A stretch of DNA of 61,248 nucleotides from SG8-30 sp964406445. Lineage in GTDB: Bacteria; Pseudomonadota; Gammaproteobacteria; Steroidobacterales; Steroidobacteraceae. The stretch covers positions 1 through 61,248 of the forward strand of contig CAYORU010000020.1 in assembly GCA_964406445.1 (NCBI GenBank). Reading direction: 5' to 3'. Positions 8,591 through 18,885 of this stretch are shown here, piece after piece. A program made the position numbers and the translations under genes. How positions within the stretch are numbered: position 1 is the stretch's first letter; each line of letters starts with the position of its first letter. The notes under the pieces were generated by a model. The model had not been told where the DNA came from, ran no database searches, and saw only the letters and a program-made list of their open reading frames with translations.

Positions 8591-9945
8591 GCGGCCACCC
8601 GGGCCGCGGCGGCGGCGAAGACCTCGCCCCGGTGGGCGTAGTCGCGGAACATGTCGAGGCTCGCGCAGGCCGGCGAGAGGATCACGGTGTCGCCCGCCGC
8701 GCTCGCCGCGTGGGCCTCGGCGACCGCCTCCTCCAGCGTCGCGAGGTAGCGCACCGGGCAGACGCCCGCGAGCGCGGCGCCCACCGCGCGCGCATCGCGG
8801 CCGATCAGCAGCGCGAGCTTCACCCGGCCGGCGAGCGGCGCGGCGAGCGGGCCGAAGTCCTGGCCCTTGCCGTCGCCGCCGGCGATCAGGATCAGGGGCC
8901 CGGGCAGGCCGGCGAGCGTGGCGAGCGCCGCGCCGACGTTGGTCGCCTTGGAATCGTCGACGTAGCGCACGCCGCCGGCCTCGGCAACGACCTGCGCGCG
9001 GTGCGGAAGGCCCGGGAAGTGCTCGAGCGCGGCGACCGAGGCGGCGCGCGGGATGCCGACGGCATCGGCGAGCGCGACGGCAGCGAGCGCGTTGGCGGCG
9101 TTGTGCAGGCCGGCGATGCGCAGGTCGCGCAGCGGCAGCAGCGGCTCGCCGCGCCCGACCAGCCACTGCGCGCCTGCCAGCTCGCGCAGCGCGTACTCGG
9201 CCGCCTCGTCCACGAGGCTGAAGCCCGCGGTGGCCTGGCCGGGCCGCGCCATGCGGCTCGCGATCGGATCGTCGAGGTTGACCACGGCGAGCGCGCACTG
9301 GTCGAAGATCCTGGCCTTGGCCGCGCCGTACTCGGCGAGGTCGGCGTAGCGGTCCATGTGGTCCGGGCTGAGGTTGAGGACCGTCGCGGCGGCGAGCCCG
9401 AGCGAACGGGTGGTCTCGAGCTGGTAGCTGGACAGCTCCAGCACGTACAGCTCGGCCGGCTCGCCGGCCAGCAGCTCGAGCGCCGGCCGGCCGATGTTGC
9501 CGCCGACCCGCACGTCGAGGCCGGCCGATTCCGCGATCTCGCCGACGAGCGTCGTCACGGTGCTCTTGCCGTTGGTGCCGGTGATGCCGACGATCCGGCC
9601 GGTCGCCTCGCGCGCGAACAGCTCGATGTCGCCGACGACGTCCAGGCCGCGCGCGACGGCGGCCGCGAGGATCGGCTCCCGCAGCGACACGCCCGGCGAG
9701 GCCACGACCTGGTCCGCGCCCTCGAGCAGCGACTCGTCGAACCCGCCGAGCGAGAGGCTCGCGCCGGGGGCGATGCGCCGCAGCTCGGCGAGGCCGGGCG
9801 GCGTCGCCCGCGAGTCGGTGACGCGCAGCTCGTGTCCCCGCGCGGCGAGGTGGCGGGCGCAGGAGACGCCGGTGCGGCCCAGGCCCACGATCACGCTGAC
9901 CGGACCGCCGGAAGCCGCCTGGCCGGGGCTGTCGCGCGTCGCCAT
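8587..9945 (-). CDS. murD: UDP-N-acetylmuramoylalanine--D-glutamate ligase
   Basis: Third Mur ligase, adding D-Glu to UDP-MurNAc-L-Ala. It is 452 residues. The Rossmann N-domain (VGLGRTGVSCARHLA), P-loop GTNGKSTVTTL, the LELSSYQLE segment and the C-terminal LSPACASLDMF motif are typical. The start ATG at 9945 shares one base with the mraY stop (TGATG), indicating coupling. Confidence 0.97.
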   Translation of the reverse strand: MATRDSPGQAASGGPVSVIVGLGRTGVSCARHLAARGHELRVTDSRATPPGLAELRRIAPGASLSLGGFDESLLEGADQVVASPGVSLREPILAAAVARGLDVVGDIELFAREATGRIVGITGTNGKSTVTTLVGEIAESAGLDVRVGGNIGRPALELLAGEPAELYVLELSSYQLETTRSLGLAAATVLNLSPDHMDRYADLAEYGAAKARIFDQCALAVVNLDDPIASRMARPGQATAGFSLVDEAAEYALRELAGAQWLVGRGEPLLPLRDLRIAGLHNAANALAAVALADAVGIPRAASVAALEHFPGLPHRAQVVAEAGGVRYVDDSKATNVGAALATLAGLPGPLILIAGGDGKGQDFGPLAAPLAGRVKLALLIGRDARAVGAALAGVCPVRYLATLEEAVAEAHAASAAGDTVILSPACASLDMFRDYAHRGEVFAAAAARVAA

Positions 9946-11030
9946 CAGCGCACCTTCAGGGTCGCGAGCCCGACCAGCACCAGCACGAAGGAGATGATCC
10001 AGAAGCGGACGATCACCTTCGGCTCGGCCCAGCCCTTGAGCTCGAAGTGGTGGTGGATCGGCGCCATGCGGAAGATGCGCTTGCCGCGCAGCTTGAAGGA
10101 GCCGACCTGCAGCATCACGGACACCGTTTCCAGCACGAAGATGCCGCCCATGATCGCGAGCACGATCTCCTGCCGGACGATCACGGCGAGCACGCCGAGC
10201 GCCGCGCCGAGCGCCAGCGCGCCGACGTCGCCCATGAACACCTGCGCCGGATAGGTGTTGAACCACAGGAAGCCGAGGCCCGCGCCGACGATGGTCGCGG
10301 CGAAGATCAGCATCTCGCCGGTCCCGGCCACGTAGGGGATCTGCAGGTAGCCCGCGAAGTTGACGTTGCCGGTGGCGTAGGCGAACACGCCGAGCGCGCC
10401 GGCCACCATGACGCAGGGCATGATCGCCAGGCCGTCGAGGCCGTCGGTGAGGTTGACCGCGTTGCTCGAGCCGACGATCACGAAGTACGTGAACAGGACG
10501 TAGGCCGCGACGCCCATCGGCAGGACCACGTCCTTGAAGACCGGCACGTAGAGGGAGGTCTCGGCGGGCGTGGCCGCGGTCGTCCACAGCGCGATCGCGG
10601 CGCCGAGGCCGGCGACCGACTGCCAGAAGTACTTCCAGCGCGCCGCGAGGCCGCGCGGGTCGCGGATCACGAGCTTCAGGTAGTCGTCGTAGAAGCCGAT
10701 CAGGCCGAAGGCCAGCGTCACCAGCAGCACGATCCAGACGAAGCGGTTGCCGAGGTCGGACCACAGCAGCGTGCTCGCGGCGATCGCGACCAGGATCAGC
10801 GTGCCGCCCATGGTCGGCGTACCGCGCTTGCCGAGGTGCGTCTGCGGGCCGTCGCTGCGCACCACCTGGCCGATCTGCTTCTCGGCGAGCCGGCGGATCA
10901 TCGGCGGACCGACCACCAGCGAGATCGCGAGCGCGGTGAGCGCCGCCAGGATCGCGCGCAGCGTCAGGTAGCCGAAGACGCGGAAGCCGCCGTAGTAGTC
11001 GGTGAGCCAGGCGAAGAGATCGAGCAGCAT
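9945..11030 (-). CDS. mraY: Phospho-N-acetylmuramoyl-pentapeptide transferase
   Basis: Polytopic membrane enzyme that transfers phospho-MurNAc-pentapeptide from UMP to undecaprenyl phosphate, forming lipid I. It is 361 residues with about ten membrane segments. The DD motif region (FGLIGFYDDYLK), NLTDGLDGLA and the C-terminal MAPIHHHFELKGW histidine motif are all present. It lies 11 nt after murF. Confidence 0.98.
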   Translation of the reverse strand: MLLDLFAWLTDYYGGFRVFGYLTLRAILAALTALAISLVVGPPMIRRLAEKQIGQVVRSDGPQTHLGKRGTPTMGGTLILVAIAASTLLWSDLGNRFVWIVLLVTLAFGLIGFYDDYLKLVIRDPRGLAARWKYFWQSVAGLGAAIALWTTAATPAETSLYVPVFKDVVLPMGVAAYVLFTYFVIVGSSNAVNLTDGLDGLAIMPCVMVAGALGVFAYATGNVNFAGYLQIPYVAGTGEMLIFAATIVGAGLGFLWFNTYPAQVFMGDVGALALGAALGVLAVIVRQEIVLAIMGGIFVLETVSVMLQVGSFKLRGKRIFRMAPIHHHFELKGWAEPKVIVRFWIISFVLVLVGLATLKVR

Positions 11031-11041
11031 CCGCGGTCCCC

Positions 11042-12414
11042 TCAGTGCGTCGCGCCGGCTGCACGCGCCGGCGCGGGCGCGAGCGCGTCGACCACGCGCT
11101 CGAGCCGGTTGATCCGCGATCCCTTGACCAGCACGGTCACGCCCTCGCGCAGCGCAGGCCGGAGCGTGGCGACCAGCGAGTCGGCATCGGCGTGCCAGCG
11201 CCCGCCCGCGCCGAAGGCGGCGACGGCCCGCGGCGTGGTTGGCCCGATCGCCTCGAGCCGCGCGACTCCGGTCTCGCGGGCATGCCGGCCGACCTGCTCG
11301 TGTGCGGCGCCGGCGTGCTCGCCGAGCTCGGCCATCTCGCCGAGCACGAGCCAGTGCTCGCCGGGCAGGGCCGCCAGCACGTCGAGACCGGCGATCGCCG
11401 AACTCGGATTGGCGTTGTAGGAGTCGTCCACGATCCAGGCGCCCGCGGCGCCCGCCTTCAGCTGCAGCCGGCCCGCGACCGGCTCGACCCGCGCGAGGCC
11501 GTCGACGACCTGCTCCAGCGTGGCACCGCAGGCCATGGCCGCGGCCGCGGCGCCGGCCGCGTTCGCGACGTTGTGCGCGCCCGGCAGCGCGAGCCGCAGC
11601 TGCGCGGTGCCCGCCGGCGTGTCGAGCACGAAGCTCGTCGACCAGCGCCCACCCTCGACCGACAGCCGGACTTCGCGCGCGCGGAGGTCCGCGGCGCCCG
11701 TGCCGAAGGTCACGATCCGCGCCGCGCCCGCCATGTCGCGCCAGAGCCCGGCGTAGGCGTCGTCCGCATTGATCACGGCGGTGGCCCCCGGCCCCAGCGC
11801 CTCGAACAGCTCGCCCTCCGCGCGCGCGACCCCGTCGAGCGTGCCGAAGCCCTCGAGGTGCTCGGCGCCGGCGTTGGTCACGAGCCCGACCGTCGGCCGC
11901 GCCAGCGCCGCGAGCGCCGCGACCTCGCCGGGATGGTTGGCGCCGAGCTCGATCACGGCGGCGCGATGCTCCGCGCCGAGGCCGAACAGCGTCAGGGGGA
12001 CGCCGATGTGGTTGTTCAGCGTGCCGCGCGTCGCCAGCACCGGGCCGCGCCGCGCCAGGACCGCCGCGACCATCTCCTTGGTGGAGGTCTTGCCGTTGCT
12101 GCCGGCAACGCCGACGACCGGGATGTCGAAGCCCGCACGCCAGGCGGCCGCCGCCGCGGACAGCGCCACAAGGGTGTCCGCCGCGATCAGCTGCGGCACC
12201 GGCAGGTCCAGTTCCCGATCGACCAGCGCGGCGACCGCGCCACGCTCCGCCGCGGCCGCCGCATAGTCGTGCCCGTCGAATCGCTCGCCGCGCAGCGCGA
12301 CGAACAGTGCCCCGGAGGGAATCGTGCGCGAATCCGTGGAGACGACGCCGAAGGCGCGGTCCTCGCCGACCAGCCGGGCGCCTGCGGCCGCCGCGAACGA
12401 CGCGAGCGTGCGCT

Positions 12415-12418
<4 letters not shown>
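11042..12418 (-). CDS. murF: UDP-N-acetylmuramoyl-tripeptide--D-alanyl-D-alanine ligase
   Basis: Adds the D-Ala-D-Ala dipeptide made by DdlB to complete UDP-MurNAc-pentapeptide. It is 458 residues. The N-domain holds the uracil-binding region with DSRTIPSGALFVALRGERFDGHDY. The P-loop GSNGKTSTKEM and the C-terminal DDSYNANPSS motif are MurF-specific. Its ATG overlaps the murE stop (ATGA). Confidence 0.97.
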
Positions 12419-13901
<1,483 letters not shown>

Positions 13902-13905
<4 letters not shown>

Positions 13906-15629
13906 GGCTGCACCTGGGCGACCGTGGTCGCGGGCGCGACGCGCGACAGGTCGTCGGGCGCGACGCCCATCAGCCGCAACGCGCCCGACGTGACCGACGA
14001 GAACACCGGCGCGGCCACGTCGCCGCCGTAATAGAGCGCGCCGCCCGGCTCGTCGATGAGCACCACCGTGGCCAGCCGCGGCCGGCTCGCCGGCGCGAGG
14101 CCGGCGAACACCGCGAGGTACTTGTCGGTCGAGTAGCCGCCGCCGACCGCCTTCCAGGCGGTGCCGGTCTTGCCCGCGACGCGGTAGCCGGGCACCCCGG
14201 CCTTGAGCCCGGTGCCGTCCGGTGTCACCACGCCCTCGAGCAACCCGATCAGGTCGCGGGCGACGCGCTCGTCGAGGACGCGCTCGCCTTCGACGGGACC
14301 CGCCGCCTTGCGGAACGTCACGGGCCGGCGCACGCCGAGCGCGCCGATCGTGGCGTAGGCCTGCGCGAGCTGCAGCGGGGTCACCGACATCCCGTAGCCG
14401 TAGGAGAGCGTCGCGACGCCGATCGGCCGCCACTGCTCCGCGCCGGGCAGCAGGCCCGCCGACTCGCCGGGGAACCCGCTCGCGGTGACCGAGCCGAAGC
14501 CGAGCTCGCGCAGCGTGCCGTGCAGCTGCTCGCGCTCGAGGCCCAGGGCGATCTTCGCCATGCCGACGTTGCTCGACCGCGCCAGGATCGCGGACAGGTT
14601 GACGGCGCCGAGGTTGTGCTTGTCCTGGATGGTCTTCACGCCGACGCGCACCATCCCCGGGCTCGTATCGACGATCGAGTCGGTGCGGTAGCGGCCCGAG
14701 GCGAGCGCGGCCGCCAGCACGAAGGGCTTGATGCTCGAGCCGGGCTCGATGATGTCGGTGACCGCGCGGTTGCGGTATCGCGCGACCTCGTACTGCGCCC
14801 GGTCGTTCGGATTGAACGAAGGCTGGTTGACCATCGCCAGCACTTCGCCCGTGTGGACGTCGAGCACGATCACCGACCCCGCGCGGGCGCGGTGGCGACG
14901 GATCGCGGACTTCAGGTCGCGGTACGCCAGGTACTGGATGCGCAGGTCGAGCGACAGCTTGAGCGCCTCGCCAGGGCGCGGCGCGCTGATGCTCTCGACG
15001 TTCTCGATGATGCGGCCGCGGCCGTCCTGGATGACGCGCTTGCGGCCGTCGATCCCGGCGAGCGACTGGTCGAAGGCGAGCTCGAGCCCCTCCTGGCCGA
15101 CGTCGTCGAGGTTCGTGAACCCCAGCACGTGGCCGGTGACCTCGCCGTTGGGGTAGTAGCGCCTGTACTCGCGCATGAGGTAGGTGCCGGGCACGCCGAG
15201 CGCGCGCACCCGCGCGGCCTCCGCCGGGTCCATGTGCCGCGCCACGTACAGGAACTGCCGGTCCAGATTGCTCGTCACCCGCTGCGCGAGCCACTGCGGA
15301 TCGCGCTTCAGGGCCTTGGCCAGGCGCGGGATCTCGTCGGGCGCCTGCGCGAGCTCCTGCGGATTCACGTAGACGGTGTCGACGGGCGAGCTGACCGCGA
15401 TGGGCTCGCCGAAGCGGTCCACGATCCCGCCGCGATGCGCCGGGATCTTCGCGACCCGCGTGTAGCGCATGTCGCCCTGCCGGGCGAGGAACTGCTGGTC
15501 GAGGACCTGCAGCTGCAGGGCCCGCGCGCCGAGCGCCACCGCGACCGCGGCCAGCACGGCGACCACCAGCCGGGCGCGGACCCTGAACCGGGCCGCGTCC
15601 ATCTCGGCCGTGCCGGGCCGCTTCCTCAT
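13902..15629 (-). CDS. ftsI: Septal transpeptidase FtsI / PBP3
   Basis: Class B penicillin-binding protein that crosslinks septal peptidoglycan with FtsW. It is 575 residues. A short cytoplasmic N-terminus is followed by one membrane segment (about 20-40) and the PBP dimerisation domain (RGGIVDRFGEPIAVSSPVDT). The transpeptidase domain has the SxxK serine in GSSIKPF, the SSN motif (SSNVGMAKIA) and KTG (VAGKTGTAW). It overlaps ftsL and murE by 4 nt each. Confidence 0.98.
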
Positions 15630-15904
15630 GGCGTGACGATCCGCACTTCTGCCGGCTGCGGCAGCACGAGGCGCAGCTTGTCGCTGGCCACCCGCTCGAC
15701 GAAGCCGTGGTTGGACCAGGCGCTCTGCTCGAGCTGCAGCTGTCCCCACTCGATGTTCAGCCGGTCGCGCTCGGCGGACAGCGCCTCTAGCTCGACGAAC
15801 AGCGCGCGCGCCTCGTGGCGCACGTAGACGACGCCGGCCGCCGAGCCGAGCACCGCGAGCCACAGCAGGGGCACGGCCAGGATCGCGAGCCGCCGCGGGA
15901 TCAT
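15626..15904 (-). CDS. ftsL: Cell division protein FtsL
   Basis: Small bitopic divisome protein, 92 residues. A short basic N-terminus is followed by one membrane segment (about 7-26) and a periplasmic leucine/heptad-rich coiled coil (about 28-70) that pairs with FtsB. Sequence is poorly conserved in this family, so identity rests on size, topology and its location between rsmH and ftsI. It overlaps both neighbours by 4 nt. Confidence 0.93.
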   Translation of the reverse strand: MIPRRLAILAVPLLWLAVLGSAAGVVYVRHEARALFVELEALSAERDRLNIEWGQLQLEQSAWSNHGFVERVASDKLRLVLPQPAEVRIVTP

Positions 15905-16857
15905 GCGGCCCGCCTCTCGGCCACCCGCAGCACCGCGCTTCGCGCGCGCGGGTTGCGCGCGCACTCGTGCTCCGAGGGAAACGTCGCCTTGCCGACCAGC
16001 ATCAGTCGCGCGCGCGCGCCGGGCGGCACCAGGGGCATGCCGGCCCAGGCCGGGTCGTCCTGCGATTCGCGCCTGAGGAAGCGCTTGACGCGGCGATCCT
16101 CCAGCGAATGGAAGCTGATCACGGCGAGCCGGCCGCCCGCGGCTAGCCGCTCGACCGCCTGCGGCAGCACCGCGTCGAGTTCCTCGAGCTCGCGGTTGAC
16201 GTGGATGCGAAGCGCCTGGAAGGTGCGGGTGGCGGGGTGTTTGCCCGGCTCGCGGGTCGGCACCGCGGCGGCGACGATCCCGGCGAGGCGGCCGGTCGTG
16301 ACGATCGGCGCCTCGGCACGCGCCGCGACGATCGCCCGCGCGATGCGCCGCGCGAAGCGGTCCTCGCCGAGCGAGGCGACGACGGCGCCGATCTCGCGCT
16401 CGGAGGCGCGAGCCAGCCACGCGGCGGCGCTCTCGCCGCCGCCCGGGTCCATGCGCATGTCGAGCGGACCGTCGCGCAGGAAGCTGAAGCCACGCGCAGC
16501 GGCATCGAGCTGGGGCGAGGACACGCCGAGGTCGAGGAAGATGCCGTCGGGCTTGCGGCCGCAGGCGTCGACCGTCGCGCCGAGCCGCGAGAACGGGGCC
16601 TGGACCACGGTCACGCGCGGGTCGCGGTCGTACCTCTCGCGCGCCACCGCCACGGCCTCGGGATCACGATCCATCGCCAGCAAGGCCCCCTTGTCCGAAA
16701 GCCGCGCGAGGATCGCCCCCGCATGACCGCCGCGCCCGAAGGTCGCGTCCACGTAGAAACCGTCGGGCCGCGGCGCGAGCGCCACGAGCACCTCGTCCAG
16801 CATCACCGGCACGTGCGGTGCCTCGCGGCTCCCGCCAGCGCCCTCGCCGCTTGGCAC
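15901..16857 (-). CDS. rsmH: 16S rRNA (cytosine-1402-N4)-methyltransferase
   Basis: SAM-dependent methyltransferase (MraW) acting on C1402 of 16S rRNA. It is 318 residues. The family N-terminal motif HVPVMLDEVL, the SAM loop DATFGRGGHA and FLDLGVSSPQLD are present. The only start that retains the N-terminal motif with spacing to mraZ is the GTG at 16857, 5 nt after the mraZ stop; the first ATG falls inside HVPVM. RsmI, which modifies the same nucleotide's ribose, is encoded nearby at 17981. Confidence 0.95.
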   Translation of the reverse strand: MPSGEGAGGSREAPHVPVMLDEVLVALAPRPDGFYVDATFGRGGHAGAILARLSDKGALLAMDRDPEAVAVARERYDRDPRVTVVQAPFSRLGATVDACGRKPDGIFLDLGVSSPQLDAAARGFSFLRDGPLDMRMDPGGGESAAAWLARASEREIGAVVASLGEDRFARRIARAIVAARAEAPIVTTGRLAGIVAAAVPTREPGKHPATRTFQALRIHVNRELEELDAVLPQAVERLAAGGRLAVISFHSLEDRRVKRFLRRESQDDPAWAGMPLVPPGARARLMLVGKATFPSEHECARNPRARSAVLRVAERRAA

Positions 16858-16862
16858 GGCGG

Positions 16863-17315
16863 CTAAAGCGACAGCGAGCCGAGCTCCGGCGGCAGCAGCT
16901 CGCCGCCGTCCTCGGCCTGCAGCCACTGGTCGCGCCGCTCGTCCCAGCGCTGCTCGTCCCACAGCTCGAAGCGGGAGCCCTGCCCGATCAGGATCGCGTT
17001 GCGGTCGAGGTGCGCGAACTCGCGCAGCTTCGGCGGCAGCAGCACGCGGCCATGGCCGTCGAGCTCGACGTCGGACGCATGGCCGACCATCAGGCGCTGC
17101 AGGCGCCGCGCCTGCTCGTTGAGCGTCGGCAGCCGCATCAGCTTGCGTTCGATCTCCTCCCAGTCGGGCAGCGGGTAGACCAGCAGGCACTGGTCGCGGT
17201 CGACCGTGACCACGAGCCGGCCCTGGCAGCGTTCGGCCAGCCGTTCCCGGTAGCGGGTCGGCATGACCATCCGGCCTTTCGTGTCGAGGGTGACCTTGTT
17301 GGCGCCGCGAAACAT
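16863..17315 (-). CDS. mraZ: Transcriptional regulator MraZ
   Basis: AbrB/SpoVT-like DNA-binding protein, 150 residues. It carries two tandem swapped-hairpin domains (the conserved GRMVMPTRYRE in the first, GHGRVLLPPKLREFA in the second). It is known as the autoregulator of the dcw operon and forms a ring that contacts TGGG repeats. The start is the ATG at 17315 (MFRGANKVTLD); longer readings extend into the promoter. Three TGGGA boxes and a near-consensus promoter sit immediately upstream, so autorepression is very likely here. Confidence 0.96.
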   Translation of the reverse strand: MFRGANKVTLDTKGRMVMPTRYRERLAERCQGRLVVTVDRDQCLLVYPLPDWEEIERKLMRLPTLNEQARRLQRLMVGHASDVELDGHGRVLLPPKLREFAHLDRNAILIGQGSRFELWDEQRWDERRDQWLQAEDGGELLPPELGSLSL

Positions 17316-17325
17316 TCCCCGCACA

Positions 17326-17360
17326 TGGGACGTTGTCCCATTTCCTCCCACTTTTTCCCA
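17326..17360 (-). promoter_or_regulatory. MraZ boxes: three TGGGA repeats at exact 10-bp period
   Basis: On the minus strand TGGGA occurs at 17356-17360, 17346-17350 and 17336-17340, exactly one helical turn apart. An inverted copy at 17326-17330 makes the dyad TGGGACAACGTCCCA with the last repeat. Evenly spaced TGGG repeats are the known MraZ operator. They lie just downstream of the -10 box at 17370-17375, where bound MraZ would block transcription of the dcw cluster. Confidence 0.9.
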
Positions 17361-17369
17361 CTCGCCGCC

Positions 17370-17398
17370 ACTATAGGCAGCAGAGGACCTCCGGTCAA
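17370..17398 (-). promoter_or_regulatory. Sigma-70 promoter of the dcw cluster (Pmra)
   Basis: Reading the minus strand, TTGACC (17393-17398) is followed by a 17-bp spacer and TATAGT (17370-17375). Each hexamer matches consensus at five of six positions. The predicted start, about 17363, lies right at the first MraZ box. Confidence 0.88.
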
Positions 17399-17580
17399 CG
17401 GCCGGCAGCAAAAAAATTTGTTCAGGCTCAGAGACTTATGGCCGAACCTTGAGGCGCGGAATCGGCCTGGGCAGGCTGACGTAAATCAGCGACTTACATC
17501 GCTTAGTTCGCGTGAACGCTGAAACAATGGGCTGTCGCGGCGCGCAGCGCGGCCCTGGCGGGCAAAAAGGGGGAGAAAGT

Positions 17581-17949
17581 GGGAGTCGGCCGATAAGCCG
17601 GGTTCTGTCGTGGACAGCCATTCCTCTGGGATGCGCGTCGCCGCGCACCTCAAGCGGCCTACCCGGAAGCGCGCGCGGGCCACGCGCTGCGGCCTCGCGG
17701 CCGCGTGCTTCCCTATTTGGCCTTGCTCCAGGCGGGGTTTGCCGTGCCGCCGACGTTGCCGCCGGCGCGGTGCGCTCTTACCGCACCGTTTCACCCTTGC
17801 CGTCGCGCTTTCGCGCGCTTGGGCGGTCTGCTCTCTGTTGCACTTTCCGTGGGCTCACGCCCCCCAGGCGTTACCTGGCGCCTCGCCCTGTGGAGCCCGG
17901 ACTTTCCTCCGCTTCCCGAAGGAAAACGGCGGCTGCCTGGCCGACTCCC
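17581..17949 (-). ncRNA. rnpB: RNase P RNA (class A)
   Basis: Catalytic RNA of RNase P, which removes tRNA 5' leaders. On the minus strand the conserved core elements appear in order: GGAAAGTCCGGGCTCC near the 5' end, AACAGAGAGCAGACCGCC, GGTAAGAGCGCACCG and AGAACCCGGCTTATCG near the 3' end. The terminal 11-nt arms at 17939-17949 and 17581-17591 are exactly complementary and form helix P1. The length of about 370 nt fits class A. Ends are accurate to within a few bases. Confidence 0.97.
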
Positions 17950-17955
17950 GCTGGC

Positions 17956-17984
17956 ACCATAGGGCCTAGGCCGGCCGGGTTCAA
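17956..17984 (-). promoter_or_regulatory. Sigma-70 promoter of rnpB
   Basis: On the minus strand TTGAAC (17979-17984), a 17-bp spacer and TATGGT (17956-17961) lie just upstream of the RNA 5' end at about 17949. The -35 hexamer overlaps the rsmI stop codon (17981-17983), so rnpB has its own promoter embedded in the end of the upstream gene. Confidence 0.85.
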
Positions 17985-18829
17985 GCGCCGCCGGTGGCGA
18001 GCGCGACGGCGCGCCGATAGCAATCGTTGCGCGGTGCGCCGGTCAGCTCGGCGGCGAGCCCCGCGGCCTGGGAGGCCGGCATGGATGACAGCAACACGCC
18101 AAGCACGCGATCGATCTCCTCCGTGGCCGTCGGCGGCGGGTCCGCCGCGCCCTCGACCACGACGGCCAGCTCGCCGCGGCTCATGTTCGCGTCCTCGGTC
18201 ACGCGCCGCGCCAGATCCCCGAGGTCGCCGTGGTAGACCGTCTCGTGGGCCTTGGTGAGCTCGCGCGCGACGGCCGCCCGCCGCGCCCCGCCGAATGCCG
18301 CTGCCATGTCCGCGAGGCTCGCCGCGAGCCGCTGCGGCGACTCGTAGAAGACGAGCGTGCGCGCCTCGCGCGCGAGGCTCTCAAGCCGCCCGCGCCGCGC
18401 CGCGGCGCGCGCCGGCAGGAAGCCCTCGAAGCAGAAGCGATCCGTCGGCAGGCCGGCGACGGACAGCGCGGCGATCGCCGCGCAGGGACCGGGCACCGGC
18501 ACCGCCTCGATCCCGGACTCGATCGCCGCCCTCACCAGCATGAAGCCCGGGTCGCTCACGAGCGGAGTGCCCGCGTCGCTCACGAGCGCGACGTCCTCCC
18601 CCGCCGCGAGCCGCGCGAGCAGCTGCGCGACGCGCTCGCGCTCGTTGTGCTCGTGCAGCGAGACGAGACTGGCCCTGATGCCGAGCATCGCGAGCAGCCG
18701 GCCGGTGTAGCGCGTGTCCTCGGCCGCGACCACGGCCGCGGCCGAAAGGGTGTCCCGCATGCGCTGCGAGGCGTCGCCGAGATGGCCGATCGGGGTTGCG
18801 ACGACGTAAAGCCGTCCTGCGCTGGTCAC
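17981..18829 (-). CDS. rsmI: 16S rRNA (cytidine-1402-2'-O)-methyltransferase
   Basis: Tetrapyrrole-methylase-fold enzyme that 2'-O-methylates C1402 of 16S rRNA, partnering functionally with RsmH. It is 282 residues. Motifs include LYVVATPIGHLGD, AAEDTRYTGRLL, the SAM-binding SDAGTPLVSDPG and FEGFLPA. It is divergent from lpoA, the usual gammaproteobacterial arrangement (yraL-yraM). Confidence 0.96.
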   Translation of the reverse strand: MTSAGRLYVVATPIGHLGDASQRMRDTLSAAAVVAAEDTRYTGRLLAMLGIRASLVSLHEHNERERVAQLLARLAAGEDVALVSDAGTPLVSDPGFMLVRAAIESGIEAVPVPGPCAAIAALSVAGLPTDRFCFEGFLPARAAARRGRLESLAREARTLVFYESPQRLAASLADMAAAFGGARRAAVARELTKAHETVYHGDLGDLARRVTEDANMSRGELAVVVEGAADPPPTATEEIDRVLGVLLSSMPASQAAGLAAELTGAPRNDCYRRAVALATGGA

Positions 18830-18835
18830 TATAAT
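18830..18835 (+). promoter_or_regulatory. Candidate -10 element upstream of lpoA
   Basis: A perfect TATAAT lies 50 nt before the lpoA start in the short divergent gap with rsmI. No recognisable -35 hexamer is present at 16-18 bp, so this is a weak call from the -10 alone. Confidence 0.35.
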
Positions 18836-18885
18836 CTCCCCTTCGGCCCCTGCGGCCGCCAGATCGTCGCCAAGGGGCCCGACCG

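Noticed and set aside
17512..18258. Plus-strand frames of 248, 119 and 85 residues over 17512-18258.
   Set aside because: They cross the RNase P RNA and the rsmI gene on the other strand and have no family resemblance.
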